64,000 nucleotides of DNA. It comes from Dioscorea cayenensis subsp. rotundata (taxonomy: Eukaryota; Streptophyta; Magnoliopsida; Dioscoreales; Dioscoreaceae). The stretch spans positions 20,806,461-20,870,460 of the forward strand of contig NC_052481.1 in assembly GCF_009730915.1 (NCBI RefSeq). Direction: 5' to 3'. Both the position numbers and the translations under genes were made by a program. The notes beneath the pieces were generated by a model that saw only the letters and a list, made by a program, of their open reading frames with translations, was not told the origin of the DNA and searched no databases. This document shows, piece by piece, positions 1-10,377 of this stretch (position 1 is the stretch's first letter; every line of letters starts with the position of its first letter).

Positions 1-860
1 ACAACAAAAGCATTGGGAATGAAACTAAGATTATCTTCAGAATTAGTTCCTCACTCTTGTTACATAGCTGTAATGGATTTTGCATAATTTGGAGCATTAG
101 AATTGTTAATTGGTTATTGTACAGTGCACAAAACTGAAATTGATAATTATAAAATGTAAGCAGTTCTTTGGTGATGAAAATGTGTGAATCTCAAGTCTTA
201 ATTATGTTATCATTATTGTGATAATCATCGTCATCATTATCATTTTTATTATGCAAGCAACTCACTTGGTGAGCTCTTAAAAATAAATTGCCTCTATTTT
301 GATTTTGAACTAGGCTGAACCTAGCTTGAGTTTTTGAAATTAAAATTGCATTGAGTTAAAATAAATCTTATTTTAAGATGTGAGCTCAAACTAGGTTTGC
401 TTTGATCAAGTTTACAACTTTGACTTTGACCAACGACTAAGTGATATATTGGTAGTTAGGTCTCTATTAAAATCAGTTATAAGTGGTGAGAGTTTAAATC
501 TGAGGATATATTTTTGGGAATGTGATTAGTGATTTTGTGCCACGTCTATGTGTGCGCGGGTCTCACTCTCATTTGCTCCGTCAAGATTTGTGCATGCCCT
601 GTTTTTCTTACCGGCCTAGCCACTCATCTTCCCAAAAACAAGAAAAAAATAAACAGCCAATAATCATATTCGTTAAGAAGTTAAAAGAAGGAAAAAACCA
701 AAAAGCATAGAAATTCAATCTTTATACATAAGAATTAAGAAATCAAATAAGCCTACACCTCCTAGATTGGAAAAAAAGAATTTTTTTTTTTTTTCTAAAA
801 AAAGGGCCCCTAAAGATGTCATTTAGTCTGTCACCTTGGCATATCATAAGGTTCTCCTGG
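1..860. other. Intergenic, no gene seen
   Basis: AT-rich spacer downstream of the minus-strand WOX gene. It contains a poly-T run near 780-795. The stretch around 430-655 has a weak resemblance to a tRNA-derived SINE (A-box-like and B-box-like words, then an A-rich end), but no target-site duplication could be found. No open frame here looks like a protein I know. Confidence 0.6.
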
Positions 861-3072
861 TTAAAAAAGATTGTAGTGTCCTTCATACTCCTTTCCCATT
901 ATTTGGTCAAATCCTGCATTAACAACAATGAAATTTTAGTTATTATTTAGTCTATTTTTTAAATTTCTAAATAAGCTTTTTGATCATCAAAAACTTTTTA
1001 GTTACATATTGGTTTAAGTGTACTTTCAATCTTTAAATTATCCATTGTTGTCTCTTCAATTAAGAAAAAGAGTGCAAAAATAATCTTAAAACTACCCCCC
1101 TAAAAAAAAAGAGCAGTTATAGTCCCTATTTAAAAAAATATTTTCAGTCCTTCAACCAAAATGAACCTTTGTTTATGTTTTCAAGGACCAAATTGAATTT
1201 TCAGTATAATTGACTTGCCAAAAGCACACTTATACCTTAAATATAAGAACAAGCATTTAGCAATCTTAGGAAAAGAGTTCACAAGAAACCAAAAGATGAA
1301 CAACAATAGATCTTCTTCTCAAGTAAAAGGTCTGAATTATAGCTTCTACTAACAATCCAACACTTCTTTTTAAAGCACTAGCAAGTGATTACTTAAGTTG
1401 AATATATATGCTTACCATAAAAAGCCAGTTGACCAACATTCCCTGAAGATTTTGGGTTCTCATTTGATGCATGAATGCTTTGCATTCCACCAGTTTCAGG
1501 TTCCATTAAATGACCAGCAGCACTCAATTGTGTATTTTCATTTTCATGCAAATTTCTCATCCCTGACTCAAACTCCGGCTCGACTTCTGATTCATTATGA
1601 TTCAGTAATGTAGCTGTCTGCTTTCGCTTTGATCGCGCCCTTCTGTTTTGAAACCAGTTATATACATTTGTTTCAGAGATCAAACCGTGATGCGAAAGTT
1701 CAATAGTTATCTGTTTTATCTTTTGCTTGCTTGGAGTCCCATTGCCTTCACCAAATATCATCTCGAGAATTTGCAATTGTTTCGGTGTCGGCGTCCAACG
1801 TTGCCTTCCTGTGATTTTGTGACCAGATGGTATCAATGGATCACAACAGAGACTTCCCGGTCTCATTCCTGAAACACCAATTCATTGAGATAGAAATACA
1901 TGCAAGTTAAGCTTAAGTTTGTTGGAAAAAGAAAAGGTCATTACTTATTTAATTTGAACTGGTTATTGCAAACAAACTAATTATCATAGACTCTTAACAC
2001 TTGGAAATCAAAATCAAATTGAGAAAAGTGCAATGTGGCATGAAAACTTTTTTCTTTTAATGCAAACAAACAATTCAGTAATGGATGGAGGACCAAGGAT
2101 CAACTATTTTCTTTTGAATTCTATCAAAAAGACACCTCTTTGGTACTTTAAGAGATGTTCTCTCAGTTCAAATCTCATCACAATGAGAAATGAAGCCATG
2201 CATGATCAAATAAGCAAGATAAACAATATACCACCAAATAAAATTGGAAAAGTATCCCACTTTTCTTAGAAAAAATTCAAATCCAACATTGATCTTATTT
2301 TACTAATAATAGAAATCTCAAAAATCTGAGAGAGCTCTATTCATGAATATTATAAATTAAATACAATATCCACAAAATTCCAAAATTTTAAAAAAAACAA
2401 AAGAAGTAAAAGTCACTGGAAAATCATCATCAAAGTATTAAGCCAATAAATTAATAACAAGATTTATATCAACTGAACTTTAAACCCATTCATACAAACA
2501 CAGAACTGGCCACAATAACAATGAATTCCAACAAAAAAAAAAATCACCAAAAATCATCATCAATCTCTCACATACAAAATAAAAAAATCTTTTTTTTTTC
2601 AATAATAAAAGAAAACCATACTTTGTTCAAATAAAAATCATTCATTTTTTTTTGAAAGGCGACAAACCCCAAAACCATAGTGACGTGAACAACAAAACTC
2701 AACACTGACCCACGTGATCTCACTCATGTAGGACATGAGGTTCAATCCGGAGTTTTTCCTAAAACGACGCCGTATACAAAAGACAAACTATCAATTGACC
2801 AAAAAGCAGTTGGTAAAAATCATTCATTTTCAGTAAAACCAAACACATTGAAAAGAAAAAAAAAAGGAAGCAAACTTGTTATGGTATTCAGCAATGAAAG
2901 AGAAAGAAGAACCTGAGAGAGAGTCTTGATGGGCGGTCATGGCCTTATGCATATGGAGAAGCCGATCACAGATGGTGGCGTATGCTGAGATCTGCTTCCT
3001 TAGAACCTCCATCTGCTCATCAGTCATCACCTTCACACACATCAATCCTTCTCCTTTTCCACTCATCTTCAT
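861..3072 (-). CDS. WOX13: WUSCHEL-related homeobox protein, WOX13 (ancient) clade
   Basis: Plant homeodomain transcription factor acting in the nucleus. Three exons read on the minus strand: 3072-2913, 1868-1416 and 913-861, all with GT-AG introns and consistent phase (a split Gly codon at both junctions), giving 221 residues. The N-terminus carries the WOX13-clade block around [14 protein letters not shown] (residues 15-28). The WUS-type homeodomain runs about residues 75-137, starting RQRWTPTP and including the helix-3 core [18 protein letters not shown] short last exon encodes 17 residues ending GHYNLF. No WUS-box (TLxLFP) is seen, as expected for the ancient clade. The start is the first ATG after a CT-rich leader; a second ATG two codons later is equally possible. 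In other species this clade works in root, flower and regeneration programmes; the role here is inferred from family only. The C-terminus is shorter than I recall for Arabidopsis WOX13. Confidence 0.9.
1011..1236. mobile_element. MITE-like element in WOX intron 2
   Basis: A 226-base stretch bounded by 16-base imperfect inverted ends (GGTTTAAGTGTACTTT at the left; the right end reads as its near reverse complement) and flanked by 9-base near-duplicates TTACATATT and TTAAATATA. It holds no open frame and lies wholly inside the second WOX intron. The 9-base flank size would suit a Mutator-like MITE, but the ends are short and diverged, so the family is uncertain. Confidence 0.45.
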
Positions 3073-3768
3073 CTCACCCTAAACCACACCCACCACCACC
3101 ACTACTACTACCACCATTACTCAAGAGAGAAGAAGAAGAGGATGATGATGATGAAAAGCTGAAAATTTGAGAGCTTTTTGGGCTGGAGAAGTTTCTATTC
3201 TGATTTGCTTGGTTTTGATGTGCCTTTGTTTGTTCTTTGAGACTCGTGCTGATGATGGAGATTAACGGTGTGGATATGCTGTTTCTTGTTTATTTATGGA
3301 AACATAAATATAATCCTTTATTTGATATTTACTGATTTTTTTTTAGGATTTTTTTATATGGTTTTTATTAATGGAGACTTTTTGGGTTTTTTAAAAAAAA
3401 AGAAGGGTGAAACGGAGGGAAAATTTGAAATATTCTGAGAAATTTTATGAGAAAGGGGTTGAATGATAGATTAATTTATAATGGAAAAAAAAAGTTTATT
3501 TTGAACATTGGTATCAATATGGTAATTACTATTTATTTTTTTTTTGTTTGGGAGATTTTTTTTTAAAAAAATTATTACGATTTATTTTGGAATGAAATTA
3601 ATATGGATGGTTAAATATTGCCTATTTTGACCAGTGCGAAATAATATTATTGTACATGATGGGGCCCACTTCGATCTTTTACATTTTCAACCTTCTTGTG
3701 TGCCGGTGTGTGTGTGTGTTTTTTTAAATATTGATTTATAAAAACATGTTATTGAAAGACTCTGATTT

Positions 3769-3784
3769 AAAAAAAAAACAAAAA
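3769..3784 (-). terminator. RNA polymerase III terminator of tRNA-Thr
   Basis: Read on the minus strand, the base after the tRNA 3' end enters a T run (four T, then after a break a run of ten), the usual Pol III stop. Confidence 0.8.
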
Positions 3785-3855
3785 GCTCCCAGCGAGGATC
3801 GAACTCGCGACCTTTCGCTTACGAAGCGAACGCACTACCACTATGCTATGGAAGC
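3785..3855 (-). tRNA. tRNA-Thr(CGT)
   Basis: Nuclear tRNA gene read on the minus strand. The 7-bp acceptor stem pairs GCTTCCA with TGGGAGC (one G-T pair). The anticodon stem TTCGC/GCGAA encloses the loop TTCGTAA, giving anticodon CGT, which decodes ACG threonine. The T-loop B-box GTTCGATCC is canonical and the A-box reads TAGCATAGTGG. There is no intron. The D-arm is slightly short but complete. An oligo-T terminator follows directly. Confidence 0.93.
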
Positions 3856-3859
3856 TGTG

Positions 3860-6390
3860 CGCGTGTGCAAATAGAAATAATATAATAAATTGTAAATTTA
3901 TTACTACTAGTATTCCCAAAAAAAACCTCTAAAACCAAGATTCGGAGTTCTTCAATTAATAATAATAATAATAATAATCATAATAAGATGAGCACAGTGT
4001 TTCAAATGTTTGTCCTATCCTATCTATACTTTCTGAGATATGAACACTTCTTATAAACCCAGTGGCGGAGCCACATGGAAAAGAAGGGGTCTCCTTGCCA
4101 TTTAAATATATTTAATAATGTATATATTTTTTTTAATATGAAAATAAATTTTGAATTTTGTATTGTAAATATTAAAAAAATGTGTGTATATATATATATA
4201 TATATATTATAGGTTCTAATATGAAAGTATATATTTAATTTTTTAGAGCTTAAAATGAAAAAAAATAATTTTATAGGGTTTAATTTGAAAAATAAACCTT
4301 TTATATTTAATGTATTATTAATCAATATCATATTTTTTTTTTATTTTTATAAAGACTCATTTACTTAATAGAGTTAGTGATCAATTATAGTTGATTGTTT
4401 AGTAATAAATATTGTAGAAAAATATATTTGATTATATAGATAATAAAATTATTTGCTAATTTCATTTTTAATCATTTGTAGTATTTATTTATGTTAAATT
4501 TTTTTTTCATAGAAACAAGATATAATATTTAATTTATATTATTATATAATTTTAAATATATTTAAACTTTGATTTATTAAAATTTTTTTGCACCTTCGTC
4601 TATGATTTTTGCCTCCAACACAGGATAAACTGATGTTGTTATAATAGTTTTATAGTTTACATCTTTAATTAAACTTGTTATTTCAACACTAGCTTTATAT
4701 TTTCTTTTGTTTTTAAACCAACGTTCGAAATTGTGGCTTTATATTATATTTTAAATATAAAAAAAATTCAAAACAGTGATTTCAAATATACGATGATAGC
4801 AAGCATCCCTAAAAATAAGGGAATAATAATATTTTTTTTATTCTAATATTTCTTTTTTAAAATTTGCCCCTTATAAATATTCATATTTATTTAAACCATC
4901 GAAAATTTTCGGTTCATAATTTCAATCTTCGTTCCAAGATTGAAATTCCGGCATCGCTAAGCGTCGTCTATCTTCATCTCCCTCTCGATCCACAAACACA
5001 TATAAATCCAAATGTTATGTTCAGTATCTTGTTGCAATTATTAGAGTTGCATGTTTTTCATTTAAATTCCCGTTTGTAACTTCCCATTTTGAATAAACAT
5101 ACATCATTTTGTGTTGCTATAGTTGTTGAACATGTCAGTAAAAAAAATTTTTTTAAAGATTTAATGTGATATTGTCAGTTTTACTAGCATCATTATTAAA
5201 ACTCTATAGGTTGGTTTCACTCCACTAACTCCACTGCAACCTACAACAAGTAAATGGTTTATTTACGGGGGTGATATCATGTTTGACCTTTCATCCCCTT
5301 GCACTGTGATTTAAAAACTCCTTCTATGGTTTATAAAAAAAATAGTGGAGCAACACATTGTAAGATAACATACTATCCGTTTTTAATTTAAATCCAAGAG
5401 ATTTCTAGCAAAATCAAGACTTTATTTTAGAATTATCGGATTGAGGATATCACCCAGTAATGAGATTAGGTGACTTTTATATATATCTTCTTCTTTTTTT
5501 CCCATATATAATTATTTCAGTGACGATCAAATGAAGTTAATAACAATAATTAAATAGGATCATGCTTGGACCAATAGTCTTTGATCACCTATAATTTTGC
5601 TTTGTTTTCTGTTTTTTTTTTTATTTTACCAATTTTAAGATTTGGGCACGTAAAATAAATAAATAAGATAGAAATTAATTTTCAAGAAAAAAAATAATTT
5701 TCTTAGAATTTTAAAAAATATATTTTAAACCCGTGAACTTTTGCGAACATTAGAATCACCAAAACCCATTCATATATATATATATATGGTTGTTAAATAT
5801 GTAATTTATAAGTTACTTACGTCACAAGTTAAGATTTTTATAATAATGTTATTTGCAGTTTGTGTGTTTATGGAAATGTTTTTAAACTATAAAGTTACTG
5901 TTAAAAATATTTAAAAGCAAAATTAAAGTTTCCTTATGATGCACATCTAATATAATATATAAACTAATATTAAGAAATACAACATATATAACCAGTTAAA
6001 AAGAGATGATGAGAAAAAAAAATTGTTTCTATATATATAAAACAAAAGATAATAGTGTGTTTTATATTAAATATAGAATCAAATTAAGAGAATCTAAACA
6101 TAGACCTAAAACTATATAATATATATTTCATAATAATAATATTATCTCACTTTTATAGAGTTTTACCTCTTTAGTTCACATCTAAACAAAAAAAAAAAAA
6201 TAATACAATTCAAATGTTTAAAAATTGAGAATTTTTTTAAGATATACGAATTAAATTAAGAGAATCTAAACTTAAGCTTTCATTTCCTAACTAAATAATT
6301 AACGTACGTTGAATATGGGCATCAATAGACACATTAAATTATTCAAACCATTCAATAAGAAACCCCCTTAAAAAAAATTTATTTTTCTAA
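3860..6390. other. AT-rich intergenic region with decayed repeats
   Basis: No gene seen. It holds short (AAT)n and (TA)n runs (3958-3978, 4187-4206, 5773-5786). A patch at about 4060-4625 begins with a GTGGCGGAGCCAC word often met at ends of plant repeats but has no clear partner end. The piece at 4838-4990 copies the GET1 leader (separate entry). Confidence 0.6.
4838..4990 (+). repeat. Degenerate second copy of the GET1 promoter/leader
   Basis: This stretch aligns with 6395-6537 just upstream of the GET1 start codon. Shared words include CCCCTTATAAATATTCATAT, ATTTCAATCTTCGTTC and CTCGATCCACAA, in the same order and orientation with small gaps. The gene body is not repeated here, so only the promoter and leader were copied. 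Confidence 0.75.
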
Positions 6391-6394
6391 TTTT

Positions 6395-6544
6395 TTATTT
6401 TAATATTTTCTTTTTAAAATTTACCCCTTATAAATATTCATATTTATTTAATCTTTCCAGTTCATTATTTCAATCTTCGTTCGAAGTGCTGAATAGTTTG
6501 ATGGATCCCCAGCGTAGCTGAATTCGTCTCGATCCACAAGCGCC
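6395..6544 (+). promoter_or_regulatory. GET1 proximal promoter and 5' leader
   Basis: Sequence directly before the GET1 start codon. A TATA-like word (CTTATAAATA, about 6425-6434) lies roughly 110 bases upstream of the ATG, followed by an increasingly GC-rich leader. It is duplicated 1.55 kb upstream. Confidence 0.5.
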
Positions 6545-9004
6545 ATGGATGAAACCCTTGCCCCCGGCGTCGGCGCCGGCGCCGGCGGAGCCCCTCTGTC
6601 GCCCCTATCTATCCTGCTCCTCGTCCTCGCCTTCCAGTTTCTCGATCGCTACCTCGAGCTCCTCAAGAAGGTACCTCAAACCCTAATTTAGCCTTGTCAT
6701 CTCCGAGATAGCTTGAATTTTTTTTGCGAATTCAATTATCTTTTCCTCAGAAAGGATCGAAGAGCAATGAGGAAACCCAATTGAGGTTGGAAATCAAGAA
6801 TCTTTTGAAAGAAGCTAGTGGCTTGTCGACGTAGGTGATTCGAACATTGAATTCGATTGATTTCTTTTACTTTTTGGAATTTAGAGTGATTTAATGTCTG
6901 ATTTGTGCATGGAGGGAGATAAAGGTTTGAGATTTGCTTTGATTTTATTGCAGGCCCTCTACGTTTGCTCAGGCTGCGAAACTACGACGAATGGCAACCG
7001 CCAAAGAGAAGGAGCTAATTAAAAGTATGTAATTCCATTTATGAACACCAAGGTTTAGAACAAGATTTAACTTTTTAGTGGTGATTTTTTTCCCAAATGA
7101 ATCTTGTAGCATTACCTTAACTAGTTCTATTTTTAAATGGCATTATGCAATGCAATGTCCTGATCATAGCTAGACTGTTTAATGTTTTGCTTACAGCTTG
7201 ATTTATGCTAAATGTTCGTGAAGAGCTAATTGAATGAATTTAGTCCCATTAAATGAATGCTGGCGTTTAGAAAAATTTTAACTTTTTAATGGGTGATTTT
7301 CCCAAATTAATTTTGGAGTAAGCACTTTTTAGTTCTGTGATCATGTTGCAATGCAAGGCAATGGCATAATCATAACTAAGCTGTTTAATATTTTGTCTAT
7401 TACTTTGATTTGTTCTAAATGTTAATGGTTTGTGAATTTTATTTATTTGTTTCTTTTAATGGTATTTGAGGGTAGAACAAGAGGAGCGCAGCAAGGAGCA
7501 GAATTTTTCATACAGCTTATATAACAAAATCCTAATGGGTGTCAAGGTAAGTCTTAGTTGTTTTAAATGGTCTAATGATATTTCTCTATCAATGTTATGA
7601 TTATGATTTAATGTGTGGTTCATTATTATGATTATGATTTAATGTGTGGTTCTGTTAGGTACCTTTATATGCTGGGCTATGTTGGAGATTTTGGGGTATT
7701 CCCATTGCTGCAGTTCCTCAACATCTTCTTCAACCTTTTGGTATTATTCTATTTCTGGTGCATCTTTTACTTTCAAGTACTCACCTAACTAATTATCAGT
7801 TTTTAATGCTATTATGCTAGTCTTGTTGGAGCGAGCATACACTGGTTCTTTTACTTTATCTCAGATTGGTAATGGTGTGTCTCCTGTATAAATGAGTCCT
7901 CAGGGATTTGTTCATTCCACATGCTTAGGGGTTTTCATTCTGTCAGTTTCTCTATTAGTCATGTGCTTGCAACATGTTTGTTTGGAACCAGTACTTTGAT
8001 TACTCAATGGTGAGAGCCATTTCAATGTTAGACAAGTGAGGTCTTGTTTGGAAGTTCTTGCCTTGCCTGACAAGAAATAACTGATATTTTAGATTGTTGG
8101 ATATGATGGTACTTTTAAAGATTCTTTCCATGTTAGACTCTTACTTTGTTATAGACATTGGTCTATGCAATGCTTATTGCATGCTTGTATAAAATGGAAC
8201 TTTCTCAGGAATAGGATCATTCTATTGATATATGATAAATCACTTAAACAGATAATCATATTGAGGGTAAAGAAAGCGGGAGATAAAATCTACCTTGTCA
8301 TGAGAAGTAAATTATTTTAAACAAAGTTTACCTGTAAATTTTCTTCTCATTTACATCAACAACAAAATTTTCTTAGAATTTATAAATGCATTTCATCCAG
8401 CGATCCTATTTGATATGCTGCCTTTGATTTGCATTTGGTTTGACACTAACCAAAACTCAATTGAATAGGAATAGATTGTGACTGTTTTTTTTTTTCTATT
8501 GTTTAATTATTCTTATCATTGGCTTCTTTGACATCTTTGAGATTCTGAAGATATGCCTATCTTGTTTGTCTATTTACTTGTTCAATGAGACAAAGCATCA
8601 TTTATCACTGTCAGCTCTTCTTTACTCCCAATCTTTATTGCAAAGCTTTCAATGGGACAATTGAAGTATTTCCGATGTAAACTGTTTGGGAAGAAAAAAA
8701 TATTTAAGTCTTAGCTTCTACAACTCCTGCTTCTACTAATCAATCCTCAATCTTACAGGAAGAATTTTATCCTGGAAAGCCGGGGATCCTGCTAGTGGCT
8801 TTATTATGGTATTCACCAAATCTATACTACATTTTCTTGTTTCAGGAAACTTCCCTTTCAATTACCATTTACAGGTTGTTGGTTAAACTGCAGATTGGGA
8901 TAATACCATGGCTTATTTTGACGTCACGAGTTACCAAGTTCTTGTGCCAGAAATTTTTGACAAAAATAACTCCCGAAATAGATTGGTCTCTCAACAATAT
9001 TTAG
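6545..9004 (+). CDS. GET1: GET1/WRB-like tail-anchored protein insertion receptor
   Basis: ER-membrane receptor subunit that, with GET2/CAML-type partners, takes tail-anchored proteins from the GET3 ATPase. Seven exons: 6545-6670, 6751-6830, 6954-7024, 7476-7546, 7659-7740, 8759-8808 and 8894-9004, all GT-AG and phase-consistent, 196 residues. A Gly/Ala-rich N-terminus precedes membrane segment 1 (about 20-38, LSILLLVLAFQFLDRYLELL). A charged coiled coil (about 41-100) carries the plant GET1 hallmark STFAQAAKLRRMA. Membrane segment 2 (about 117-137) includes the RFWG(I/T)PIA block, and segment 3 (about 161-178) the near-invariant GIIPWLIL. The ORF ends SLNNI. The order of one N-terminal segment, cytosolic coiled coil and two C-terminal segments is that of WRB/GET1. 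In exon 7 the acceptor at 8892-8893 was chosen over one at about 8873 because it keeps frame. Confidence 0.9.
7040..7435 (+). repeat. Tandem duplication inside GET1 intron 3
   Basis: Two diverged copies of about 190 bases, roughly 7048-7230 and 7256-7432. Shared landmarks in order are TTTAACTTTTTA, GTGATTTT, CCCAAAT, AGTTCT, CAATGCAA, CTGTTTAAT and TCTAAATGTT or its variant. The second copy ends just before exon 4. Confidence 0.65.
7592..7656 (+). repeat. Short tandem repeat abutting GET1 exon 5 acceptor
   Basis: Two copies of a 31-base period containing ATGATTATGATTTAATGTGT followed by GGTTC. Only the second copy runs into the functional acceptor TGTTAG at 7653-7658. Confidence 0.75.
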
Positions 9005-9411
9005 TGAAGCTTTCTCTTTTTAATGATGAAGACTTTGCTGATGCTACTGACACTAAGAAATTTGCAAATTTCCAGCTAAGAAATCAGCTAAGAATTTGGG
9101 AGTACTTCAATCCTTCTGTATCAAACTTGTTGGGATTTCTTGCTTCTTGCTATGTTTAGGCCTTGATGGCTGCTGCTGATTGCCGGGAGAAGATGCAGTA
9201 AATGCCATCTGTTTCTCTTATTCTTCATGTTTATTTTTGTGCCTTTTTCTCTACATCTTGTATGATAAGAATTTTCTTCAAAACATAAAAAGTCTCTATG
9301 TTTATTTTACCTTATTTTGTGTTTTTTGGCTTTTACAATTACTTTTAACTATTTATTTGTTTGGTTATTTTTAATTTCTATTGGCATGCAAAAATGATGG
9401 TATATTTCAGG

Positions 9412-9414
9412 TAT

Positions 9415-9460
<46 letters not shown>

Positions 9461-9490
9461 TATTATTATTATTATTATTATTATTATAAG
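9412..9490. repeat. (TAA)n/(TTA)n perfect inverted microsatellite
   Basis: A (TAA)n run of about 48 bases turns at 9460-9462 into a (TTA)n run of about 28 bases, so the tract can fold back on itself. It lies about 400 bases downstream of GET1. Confidence 0.9.
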
Positions 9491-10093
9491 GTGGACAATA
9501 TTGTCAGATGGAGTTGATAATTGATTAAGGAAAGAGTTATCAATTTTGAAGGATGTGAAATAAATATTGACATTGTTTGTAAAAAAAACTTATTTGGTAC
9601 TTGAGTTAATACGGATTATACCAAAAATAAAAAAAAAATGTATATTATATTCAATATATATATATATACATGAGCAAAGGTACTCTGGGACGTTGATAGT
9701 AACGACATAGATTGTAAAAAAATTGAGAGAGAAATGAGAGAAGAGAGATAGGAAGAAACAAGTTCAGGTGTTTTTAGAGTTTCATGTAAGTTTTTGTTGT
9801 TTACATTGTAGATCTAATAAGAATAAAATTAGACGCAAGTTGATATCTAAGAATGTGCATAAAATACTCACTCTCTCTATATATAAATAAATATATGTAT
9901 ATATTGAAAGTTGTATAATCAAATATGAATTATTTTAATATATCAGTGAGTGATATTTTTTATATTTAACAAAAAAAAACCTTGTATTATGAACAATATT
10001 TATTCCTCAAATTCTAAGTTTGACTGTTTTGAATTTTTTTATTATAAAAAATTAGTATTTAGTGTTATTACTTATTTTCACGAAGAGAACCCA

Positions 10094-10148
<55 letters not shown>

Positions 10149-10377
10149 TGGCCGCTCAATGCGGATTCGGATCACAAATCAAGTATTGATAGATCCGACC
10201 CGAATCTTCCAAGTCTAATTCGCGACACTTTAAAAATCTAGGGTTTTTTTTTCCTATATATAATGAAATCTTTGATTCAAGCTCTAGGGCGTCGGAGGGA
10301 AAGAGGGAATTCTCGTTTTCGATTCCAAAGCTACGACTTTTGGCGATTCTAAGGTGGAGAAAGAGGCAGAGGAGATC
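9491..10377. other. Spacer and leader between GET1 and the hnRNP-like gene
   Basis: AT-rich spacer with an (AAT)n tract at 10094-10147. From about 10150 base composition rises, and 10270-10377 is a plausible 5' leader for the RRM gene. No other gene seen. Confidence 0.6.
10094..10147 (+). repeat. (AAT)n microsatellite
   Basis: About 17 uninterrupted AAT units, 230 bases upstream of the RRM gene start codon. Confidence 0.95.

Noticed and set aside
430-655. Possible plus-strand SINE (A-box-like TTGGTAGTTAGG, B-box-like GAGAGTTTAAATCTG, A-rich end)
   Set aside because: Boxes are weak and no target-site duplication could be found.
4060-4625. Possible decayed DNA transposon starting GTGGCGGAGCCAC, with a similar word reversed at about 46600
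   Set aside because: No matching opposite terminus or target duplication at either place.
9950-10189. Open frame with poly-Asn run
   Set aside because: It is only the (AAT)n microsatellite read as protein.
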